Origin: Chromera velia | Lineage: Eukaryota > Sar > Chromeraceae | Direction of reading: 5' to 3' | Length of the DNA stretch: 15,000 bases | Assembly: GCA_018398765.1 (NCBI GenBank) | Contig: JAHBMJ010000789.1 | Coordinates: 23,668 to 38,667 of the forward strand | Shown here: positions 1 through 9,549 of the stretch, piece by piece | Layout of the letters: every line of letters starts with the position of its first letter | Position numbering within the stretch: position 1 is the stretch's first letter | The notes under the pieces: generated by a model | What the model was told of the DNA's origin: nothing | Seen by the model: the letters and a program-made list of their open reading frames with translations, nothing else | Database searches by the model: none | Translations under genes and position numbers: made by a program

Positions 1-14
1 GGGGGGGGGGGGGG
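1..14. repeat. Homopolymer G run at the window edge
   Basis: Fourteen G residues open the window. It could be a true poly-G tract or an assembly artefact at a contig end; the sequence alone cannot tell. Confidence 0.8.
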
Positions 15-408
15 AAAGAAAGGAAGGTCAGACAAAGGAAGGAATATACTTGCTTGCTTTCCCCAAAGGACAATTGGGCGTAAAAAAAGACCAGCAGGCA
101 GAGCAGAAAGAAACGAAAGCTCGCAGCAGACTCACAACAGAGTGCCCCCCCGATTTCTTTTTGAAGAGAGATGATGTGAGTAAGTCGAACCATCATACAG
201 GAAGGAGATGAGAAGAGAAGAGAGACACCACCGTCCTCTTCCTTTCCTTTCCTTCTCTGGCCACCACTCTACCTGCCGACCAACTGAATGACAACTAGCC
301 AACCACGAACCGACAAGCCTACCGTGCATGGGAACCTCTGTATGCATTCATATTTCATACACAAAAAGAATTCTATATACATACAGAGACATACATACAT
401 ACACCTAC
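1..408 (-). other. Intron of the methyltransferase gene (12th donor onward), edge of window
   Basis: After the donor at 408-407 no further exon with motif V or VI can be recognised. On the sense strand the region starts with GTAGGTGTATGTATG and contains a second copy of the exon 12 end at 318-334. A purine/pyrimidine-skewed stretch occupies about 200-260. Bases 1-14 are a run of G. Confidence 0.5.
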
Positions 409-420
409 CGTGCATGGGAA
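318..420 (-). repeat. Direct duplication at the exon 12 donor (17 bp, two copies)
   Basis: The plus-strand word cctaccgtgcatgggaa occurs identically at 318-334 and 404-420. On the sense strand it is TTCCCATGCACG|GTAGG, spanning the catalytic Pro-Cys codons and the splice donor. The copy at 318-334 is preceded by an ACAG acceptor-like site, so a 15-nt micro-exon (323-337) reading RFPCT in phase 0 can be drawn. Confidence 0.9.
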
Positions 421-681
421 TCCCCCGAAGATCGCGAAGATTTGCTCCAACGCAGTCTCGTCTTTGTTCACATTTTCCTCTCTCCCCTCCTGGTCCTGTT
501 CTGCAGAGAGGGAGAGGGGCTTCTCTCTCTCTTTCTCTTCTCTCTTCTCCCTTTGTTTTTTGAGGTGCCTGCTGACGATGTGGGTGAGAAAATTGGGGTC
601 TCGGAGGGTCTCCAAGCTCTCCGTCATGATCTGGTAGAAGGCACCGATGTCGACCTGAATGCCCAGAGAACCAAAGTGCTC
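409..681 (-). other. Methyltransferase gene exon 12: motif III-IV region with catalytic GGFPC
   Basis: Phase 0 at both ends, 91 codons (1470-1560). The acceptor is ATACATGCAG. It starts [16 protein letters not shown], directly continuing the motif II segment, and ends [16 protein letters not shown] matches motif IV, whose Cys attacks cytosine C6. Between them is a Glu/Lys/Arg-rich insert encoded by a GA-rich tract (about 510-555), unlike compact bacterial enzymes, and possibly a lineage-specific loop. The residue after Cys is Thr rather than the common Gln (DNMT3 has Asn here). The donor ACG|GTAGGT lies four bases past the catalytic codon. Confidence 0.8.
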
Positions 682-1072
682 CTGCATGTATGCGCAGCAC
701 AAACAGAGAATAAAGCAAAGAGGGAAGGGCAGAAGGGAACAGAGGGAGGGAATGAAGGAAGCGGTCGGTGTCCTGTTCGAAAAGAAAAGTTCAATAACGT
801 TTCTCCAATATGTTCCTCACGCCTACCCTCCCTGTATGAACAGACCGCACCGGAGAAACGAAGAGCAAAATATAACCAGAGAGGACGGGCCGACAGCAAC
901 ACAAACGTCCTTGAACGCTCACTGAGTGAACAAAAAACTGAGGAGGAGGAATCCAACATCAGGGTCCATGCAGACACTGAAGATGAAGATAGCAAAGATA
1001 AGACAGACAGACAGACAGGCAGGGAGGCAGCAAGACCCATCTCAACGATTGAAGGCAGAAAGAGAGCAAGAG

Positions 1073-1107
<35 letters not shown>

Positions 1108-2326
1108 CCTACGTGGAACTGGACGCATCTGATTGACTGACTGACTGACTGACCGCAAAAGCCCTCGTCACAGTTTCATCAAAATCGACTCCTGCTGCGA
1201 CTTTATACCCTGCGGCCTCTGCACCCAGGCTCAGCCCTCCAATGCCTGCCCAGAAGTCCAAAGCCCATTTCTCTTCATCTGCGAGAACTGCCGAGCCTGG
1301 CGCAACCTTTTTGTCAACCGTCGCGAGTGTCGGGGTGAACAGGCAGATCCCAAAGCTCTTTCTGGCCTTTCTGGCAGCGGCTTCGGAAGGCCTCGGAGGA
1401 GAGACCCACGAAGGAAAATACTGTGCCCCCACACCCCACTCATGCAGACTGTTGGTATCGACAACAATCACCTTTTCGAGCTGGGTCCAGAGCTCGTGAA
1501 GCCGTGCCACTCTGTCTCCCCTCACACCCCCTCTGCCTCCACCATCTCCATCAGAGGCAAAAATAGCCGCGAAGGCAGCGGCAAGCCCCTCAACATCGAC
1601 CGCCGTCTCCGACCCCATCACGAACGCTTTGCACCTCCCGTTCCCGACACCAGCACGCCGATTGACTCTCGACTGGTCCCCCTCAACCACCTCTCCTAGG
1701 TTCTTCACGTCTCTGGTCAGCTTCTTTTTCACTACATCAACCCCAGCAGCAGGAGCAGCCGCAGCCGGAGCCGCAGCTGCAGCAGCACCAGAGTCTGAGG
1801 AAAGCGGGAACGGAGAGGGCGATGCCTCGGCGGAAGAGGGCGAAGGCGCAGGCGAGGGGGATGGGGAGGCGTCTCCCTCCTGCTGTTGCTGCTCTTGCTT
1901 GGCTCGTTTCGACGCAGCGCCTTCCGAGGTCTCCACTTCCCCCCCTACGCCCCCCTTCTTTCTCTTCGTGTTGAACAGCCCCTTATACGGAGCCAACGCA
2001 TGATCCTCGGAGTGCCTCACCGTGTAATGACAGCACACGAACGATGCCACATCCCCCGCAGGCAACCCCCTCCCTGCAGCCAGACAGGGACTCCGGAGAG
2101 ACCCGCACCAGCAGTGCCTAAGCAGGGCCTCGCCTCGCACAGCATGAAACGGAAACGGAAGCAACACCGTTTGGGGATTCCCTATCACCTGCATGCACAC
2201 ACACACACACACACGCAGACAGTCATGTGTTTGTTTCATACAGACAGACAGATAGACACAGACAACAGACAGACAGACACAGACAGACAGACAGACAGAC
2301 AGACACAGACAGACAGACAGACAGAC

Positions 2327-2391
<65 letters not shown>

Positions 2392-2422
2392 GGCAGGCAG
2401 ACAGAGACAGAGAGACAGACAG

Positions 2423-2457
<35 letters not shown>

Positions 2458-2498
2458 GACAGACAGACAGACAGACAGAGACAGACAGACAGACAGAC

Positions 2499-2533
<35 letters not shown>

Positions 2534-4770
2534 CAGACAGACAGAAAAAAACGTGCTTGCTGCACAGCAATGGGCCAAACAAAGCACAGCAAATTCAGAA
2601 AATGCCCCCGAAAAAAAAATAATTCTTTGCATGAAAAAGAGCCCCCCCTTTCCCTACATCGAGGAGCACGTGCTCACTACAACCAGACCCTCTTGTGAAA
2701 TGTCGCGTGAACTCCCCGTACACCAACCACCTTTCCATTGCTCCCTCATGCACCCGACTCCCCCTCCCCCACCCCACCTGCCTGTCTTGCCCCCCCGCCA
2801 CTCCCCACTCCTCCCACCAAAACGCACCTCTGCAAAACTGAGTGGACCAGCATACCTTCCCTTTTCTCCTTTCCTTGCCTTTCCTCTGTAGAGTCCCGAT
2901 CCTTCCTGGCTGACTGTCTGACCCAGCCGCTGACCTGAAAAGGTTCATCGAAGGGTTCAAGTCTCGAGGAGGCCGCCGGACCCCCCGCGACCCCCTCCCC
3001 TAGATGGTAGACAACGGAAGCCCACGCGATCTTCCGAGCAGAGTCCACTGAGGCGATTTTGATCAACGCGAACGTCGATCTCCAGGCCCTCACGGGCATC
3101 GCGACTACAGCCACGGGGAAGTAGGGGGTGCGCTGATCGACTCCCACAGGGTCTATGGGGCAGCTGGCAGGGTCTGCTGCACCGTCTCCGTTGCAGGAGC
3201 CCATTTCCGGGTAGGCCGCCGGGTCAAAAGGCATCAAGGAGACCTTCGCGTAGTGGAAGAGGCTATCCTTGCACTCGGGCATCGTGTCTGCATCATTCAT
3301 TGCAATGTTGGCAGGCATTCAAACTGAAGAAAGGCGCATGTTTCTACAGGCTGACCAATCGACTTGAGAGGACGTAGCGACTGCGTCACGTTGTGGAAAT
3401 ATGCAGCCCGCAGCTCGAACTAGAGAACAGGCAGCGATACACGGAAGAGGGTAGTCAGAGGCAGGGAAAAACAAATGGACTTTGATGTTTCCTCCCTTCA
3501 ATATGTTACCTCTCACTTTCACACTTGCAGACTGACTGCCTGACTGACTGACTGACTGAGATGACTGGACTGAGATGACTGAGACTGACTGACTGAGACT
3601 GACTGACTGTGACTGACTGTGACTGTGACTGACTGTGACTGTGACTGACTCTGACTGTGACTGACTCTGACTGTGACTGACTCTGACTGTGACTGACTCT
3701 GACTGTGACTGACTCTGACTGTCTGACTCTGACTGTCTGACTCTAACTGTCTGACTCTGACTGTCTGACTCTGACTGTCTGACTCTGACTGTGAGACTGA
3801 CTGTGAGACTGACTGTGAGAGTGACTGTGAGACTGACTGTGAGACTGACTGTGAGACTGACTGTGTGACTGACTCTGACTGACTCTGACTGACTGTCTGA
3901 CTGACTGACTGTGACTGACTGACTGACTGACTGTGACTGACTGACTGACTGACTGTGACTGACTGACTGACTGTGACTGACTGTGACTGACTGACTGACT
4001 GACTGACTGTGACTGACTGACTGACTGTGACTGACTGACTGACTGTGACTGACTGACTGACTGTGACTGACTGACTGTGACTGACTGACTGACTGACTGA
4101 CTGACTGACTGACTGACTGACTGACTGACTGTGACTGACTGACTGACTGACTGACTGTGACTGACTGACTGACTGACTGACTGTGACTGACTGACTGACT
4201 GACTGACTAACTGACTGACTGACTGCCTGTGACTGACTGACTGACTGACTGTGACTGACTGACTGACTGACTGACTGACTTTCTGTGAGCCATCTTCGCA
4301 CTTCGGCCGTCCATGATGGGAGCACCGAGAAGATCGAGGTCATCCCCGGAATCCTCCGTACCCCCCTCTGCGGCACATTCTCCGCTTCTTTCCCTCTGTG
4401 CCAGGCGGAGTCGCTGGTTGTTTGTCGGATGCACACCTGCAGAAGAGACTCGCGCTTTTCGTTCTTCTCCTTGTGGAGAGCCTCGCAGGGACAGTTGCAG
4501 AAGACCTCCACGACCTCGCCGGTCGGAGTCGTCATTCTGGGCGCTCTGTTCCTGTTCTCGTGCTGCTCTTCCTTCTTTTCTTCTTTCTCGTTGACCTTCC
4601 GGAAGAGAAGGAAGGGGGCGAAGAGCGACAACCGGGAGAGGCACTTCAGATGCCACTGGCTGGTGCACTGCAAGATCATCTCAACAGGGAGAAGACCGGA
4701 GAGAGGGGGTGGGTGCATTGCTTTCAGAGAGAGGCATAGACGAAAAGAACACAGAAAGAGAGAAGACACA

Positions 4771-4811
<41 letters not shown>

Positions 4812-7800
4812 TGGGGGTGGAGAAGAAAGAGATTGCTGGAGTTCTCACTGACTGACCAAAAAGGAAATCAAAGGAGCTGATGGGTAGAAAGGAAGAACTT
4901 AAATTTGAGAGAGATATCAGAGCGCAGTGAGCCACAAATGAATGTAACTAGAGGGCAAAAAAAGAAAAAACATTCGCGGAAGATGCAAAGAGGCACCTGC
5001 AAACAGTACGAGCAGTGATCGCACCTTAGTACCGGCCCATCTCATTCATTGGTCACTTCTTGCCTCCTTCATTTTTTCACTGATGTCCCTCCCAGTATCC
5101 ATCCATATTTCGATCAAATTCGTTGGCTCCCCGCTCCTTCTTTTGATCATGCAAGCTTTTTTATTTCTGTAGCCTCCCATTCCCCGTGTCAGTCGCCAGA
5201 AATCAAAACATTCGAGAGAAACCAATGCGCTTCCTGCATTTACGCAGGCAGCGTCACATTCGATCCTCCCCCTAGACCTGATTCTTCCTTCTGACCTGAA
5301 AACACTGCAGCAGGGGGTTGTCTGTTGATGAGACCATCACGTCTTCTCCACAGAGGCGGCACGAGTTCACGTCTGCCTCTTGAAGCCTCTGGTAACAGTC
5401 GGTGCAGACCATGGCGGCACTCGACAGACCAGCCAGGAGACTGGTCACTGCGTCGATGTCGGGGTGGTGCACCAGGCTGTGGCGTTTGTTGCTCACACCG
5501 CACACCGCACACACGCGGCACTTCGCGTACAGATGCTCCCCCCGTCCACTCCCGAGTCCCAAACCCCCAACGTCACGCCTGCGCCTCGACCCCCCCTCTG
5601 CCGCTGCAGAGGAGACGATCCCAGACCCCTGTGCAAATCCGGGAACGCCCAGAGCATCGACCTGCACGCAGGAGAGCAAAGCAAGCGAAGGTCTGACTAC
5701 GTGCCTGCCGTCTTGCACAGATTCGGAAACTACCTGATTTGACGAATTCTCGCTGCATAAGCACACAGAGTCCCCAAGCAACAGGTTCAAAGGAAAAACT
5801 TTTTTTCCTTTTCAAACCGTTTTCCCCCAGCTGCTCACCTGGAGGTGCTCGATCAAAGACGCAAAGTTGACGCCACGCGGCCACGGATGGCCCACGAGGG
5901 CCCTCTCAGCGGCGGGTCTCTTCTCGATCGCCGACTTCGCCCTCAGGTCACCGTCTTCGTTCACCCAGTGGCTGGGGTCATTCGGGGAGTGCTGCAAGTA
6001 AAGCGAGCGAGCAGGGCAATCAATTGAGTAATTCAAAGGGCAAGAAAAGGACAGGAGCGTGATTAGAGGAACAGGCAGACCAGCCATCTCCCACGACACC
6101 CACTCAACGCAGTCAAACCTAGTGTCACCGTACACTTCATTGTTTGGGGGGGGCACAAGACGCGCAGCAGTCAGGGTATAGTGGGGAGGAAGTTCGCGAA
6201 GATTTTTGAGAAGACCCTTTCCTTTCTGCCTTTTCGTTTCCTCATACTCTCTCTTTTGCCTTTTCAAACTGGCTTTCCGTCTGCCTGTCGGGCTGTTTTT
6301 CTTTCTTTTTTTCTGTCAACGGCCTCACCTTGAAGGCGCGTCTGTTCGCTCGCTTTGCGCGCTCGTTCTCCTTCCACTCTGCGATCATTTTCTTCTCGTA
6401 CTTGAATTCGGGACGGAAGGGCAACCTGTCGGGGTCCAAATTCTCGGCCCATCTGCAAACACCAAACAGTGCATACAGAAAAAAAGAAAAAGCAAAAAAC
6501 TGTTGGGGTCCAGATTCTCGGCCCATCTGCAAACATCAAACAGACCTCACTCACTCATTCATTCCACAAAGAAAGAATGGAGAAAAACCAGGTATGTTGC
6601 TGAATTGTTATTTTGGTGATTTGACTCTCTGACAGCATTTCTCGGAAACTTCAAAAATGCTGAGCCTAGACAGAACACCTGATTTTCTTTCCCATCATGC
6701 GACGCTTCACTTTCTCAAACAGAAAATCAATTCCCTTCCTTGCTTGAATGGTTATTTCGACTTTGCAAATTGAACACGTACAGTCTCCCCCATGGTTGTT
6801 CTTAACCACGAATTGAATCCCCCCAACATCATGAATCAAAACTCTTCGATTTCTTTCTTTCTTTCTTTCTGACCGGGCAAAGTGGAGGTCTTCCTTTGAG
6901 GGCAGCATGTTTGGCATAGGAGGGGGGTCCTGAGCGAAAATGGTGTCTTGGAAGACATCTTCAGGTCTTCGAGAACGGATTTCTTCCTCTCTGCCTTCCT
7001 GCTCCAAACGCCAACACGCCTCTTCCATCTCATGCTCACTCATCACCGAGTCCGACAAGAAGTCTTCGTCATCCGATCCAACATCGTCCATATCCTCCTC
7101 CTCCTCCTCTTCTGCACCCTCTTCTTTTCCTCCCTCCGCAACTTCCTCTTGTCCACCCTCCTGGATGTCGACCACACCCATGCTGCAGTCACCATCATCG
7201 CTTGCATCCTCTTCTCCATGGTCGTCGTCTGAGACAGAGACGACGTCTTTGGAGGATCGAGAGGGGGCGGCTTGGGCTGCTTTTCGGTCTTTTCCTCCCT
7301 TCTTGCCACTCGTTTTTGCTGCTGCAACCTGTTTGCCCCCCTTTCCTTTTCCCTTGCTCTGGGATTTTGTGTGCTGTTTCTGTGGGGGTTGGCTTTCTTC
7401 CTCCTCGATGTCGATCACTCCCCCTCTTCTGGTGGGACCCTTCGCGGCCTTCCCCTTTCGTCCGGTCTCCTCGTCACATTTCAGGGAGGCGGCCGAGGGT
7501 TGGCCTCCTTTTTTCTGGGTCTCTTTCTTGTTCTTTGCAGCACCAGAAGCGGAGTGCTTCGCAGCGTGGGGTGCTTTCTTGCTCGTCTTCTTCTGCTGCG
7601 TCTCTTCCTCCTCTTCATCTTCAGAGTCCTCTAGGAAAAGGACCTTTCCTTGTATCACAGGGAGAGCGCCATCCCCCCTATGTTCGTCTGCGTGCTCATC
7701 AAGCACCTCGGGTCCCCCTGTCGCGGTTGTCTTTCGGGAGACGGAGATAGAGGGATTTGCCTGTCTGGGGGGGAGGCGAAAGACATCCAAGCCTATAGGG

Positions 7801-9484
7801 GGGGGGGGAGGATGGTCGGGCAGTTCTTGAAACTTGCGGTCCAAAATCGCCGTGAGCTTCTTGAACTTTGAAGTTTTCTGCCTTTGTTCACGCACTTTCT
7901 CAATGGGGGTCAACAGTACACTGGACATGTTCCGGAATGGGTTCTCTCTTTCGTCAGCGGGGTTTTCAACGAGTGCTGCTGCTGCAGCTGCTGCTGCATG
8001 GGGCACTTTTTTTCTCGGCTTTGTGTGGTCATTCTTCCGCGCCGTCTCTTCCGGATCCTCCATCAAGCCGTCAATGCAGGAAGGATGCACAGGCTCAGGG
8101 AACTGTACCAGGTTTTTGTTTTCCTCCGAATCCCCGGCCTTCTGCTTCTCTTTCTCCTTGTCCTTGTCTTTCAGCATAAGGTGCTTGTCCCTCTGCCCCC
8201 TGACTTTCCATCTTCGAAGGCTCTCGGCCTCAGAGCGCGCATGACGTTCCAAATCGAGGAACTCTTGCCGAGCCGAGAGCATCCAGGGGCTGCGTAGAAA
8301 GAAAGAAATGAGAGGGAAGGAAATCATTCACCCCCCCGACAATATGAAACACATACGTGCCGTTCGTTTGTGAAACAGGTCAAGATGCTAAAAACGCGGG
8401 GTGATGTGGCAGCAAAAAACAGGGGTGATTGGGAATGGCTCCAAGCAGAAGACCGAAAGCGCGTGCTGTGTGTTGCAAGTGGCATAGGAAAGAAGCAAAC
8501 AAAGGGAACAAAAAGGGACGAAGGAAGGAATGAGTCTCAAAGTTTGAGAGAGCAAGGAGACTCATTCTACCTCTCGGGAGGACTGTTTGCGTCTCTGCAT
8601 GGATTTGTTGGTCGATTTACATTTTCCCTTTTTTTCTTGTTCATTTGTTTCTCCTTGCCTCTTTCCCGAATAATTTGCAAACAGAAACCAAAGGCCATTT
8701 AATTGTCGTACACACAGACAAGCAGTAGACTGACAAAAAAGTAAGAGGAGAGAGAGAGAGAAACAGACCGACCGACCGACCGAAAAATGCCCTGAGGGTC
8801 CCCCAGTCGGAGTTCGTGTTCCTTCATGATCACATCAAAGGATCCCCCACCCGTCACCTGCAGGCACACCTTCCTTGCACACCGGTCCACCAGTGAGCAG
8901 AAGACAACAGAGAAGAAACCAAAGGGCGATCCGCAGAAGAACAAAAAAGACCGAGCAAGAACATCAATGTAATGAAACAAGGGCAGACGCAAAACTTCCT
9001 TCAAAACGGAGTCTCCATTTATTTATTCATCGTGCCGTTTCCAGAGATGGCCGGCAGAGAAGAGAGAAGAATGGCACGAGGTGACAGAGACGAGAATACA
9101 AAACCACATTCCCCTGCAATCAAAGGAAAAAAAACGACCGACCGCACACTCAACGTCAAACACCCAGACCCCCTTCTCTGAGAGGAACCCGGCGTTGATC
9201 TTCTGCAAGCAACCGTTGGTCCGTCCGACAGACAGACACAACGTTATTTGACACACCAAGGGGGGGAGAGAAGGAAAAGAAGATGACAAGAAGTAACATT
9301 TCAACATGTTCGAGAAAACGAACGGGAACCAGAATGAAGCGCTCCCTGGCTCACAAAACCCACCCATCTACCAAACAGGCATGCAGACTGCCTATGTCTT
9401 CTTGGATTTCTTCTTTTTTTTTTCCTACTCTTGACTCATAAGTCAAAAAAAACCGGCCAGACAGAAAGGCAGGTGGAGGCAGAG

Positions 9485-9549
<65 letters not shown>

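Larger units (their letters stand above)
2189..2934 (-). other. Intron 10 of the methyltransferase gene
   Basis: The donor is GTCAGC at 2934; the acceptor GTGCATGCAG ends at 2189. Its downstream part (in transcript order) is almost entirely (TCTG)n then (GT)n, so the microsatellites run up to the acceptor where a polypyrimidine tract would be expected. The part from 2546 to 2934 holds C-rich plus-strand sequence with no exon that I can support. Confidence 0.75.
4280..5661 (-). other. ADD-like zinc-finger domain (GATA-like finger plus atypical PHD), exons 8-9
   Basis: Exon 8 (5661-5296) and exon 9 (4667-4280) join in phase 0 and rebuild a cysteine-rich module. CAVCG (Cys806, Cys809) and MVCTDC (Cys841, Cys844) form a GATA-like finger. 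CRLCGED (Cys856, Cys859), LLQC|FQC across the junction region (Cys875, Cys878), WHLKC (His883, Cys886) and FCNCPC (Cys934, 936, 938) form a PHD-like finger. This order and spacing match the ADD domain of the DNMT3 and ATRX families, which reads histone H3 tails unmethylated at K4. A basic/acidic insert lies between WHLKC and the last cysteines. The family match is by pattern; H3K4me0 binding in this protein is inference. The exon 8 acceptor at 5662 was chosen over a TGCAG at 5749 because only 5662 gives phase 0 with exon 7. Confidence 0.74.

Noticed and set aside
328-1140. Plus-strand open frame of about 270 codons
   Set aside because: It overlaps the methyltransferase exon 12 on the other strand and is dominated by low-complexity sequence; no family resemblance.
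2241-2545. CRISPR or satellite array
   Set aside because: The unit is 4 bp with no spacer-repeat alternation; it is a microsatellite.
2223-2622. Several overlapping open frames of Cys-Leu-Ser-Val or Arg-Gln-Thr-Asp repeats over the CAGA array
   Set aside because: They are only the translation of a microsatellite whose repeat lacks stops; the array lies within an intron bounded by good splice sites.
3319-3522. Possible extra coding exon in methyltransferase intron 9
   Set aside because: Open, but no acceptor/donor pair keeps the phase between exons 9 and 10, which already match without it.
5662-5765. Longer exon 8 starting at the acceptor near 5749
   Set aside because: It would need a two-base carry from exon 7, which ends in phase 0; the TGCAG at 5662 fits.
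6940-7830. Plus-strand open frame of about 296 codons, Ser/Pro-rich
   Set aside because: Mirror image of the acidic, stop-poor coding exon 5 on the minus strand; composition is the complement of Glu/Asp/Lys codons.
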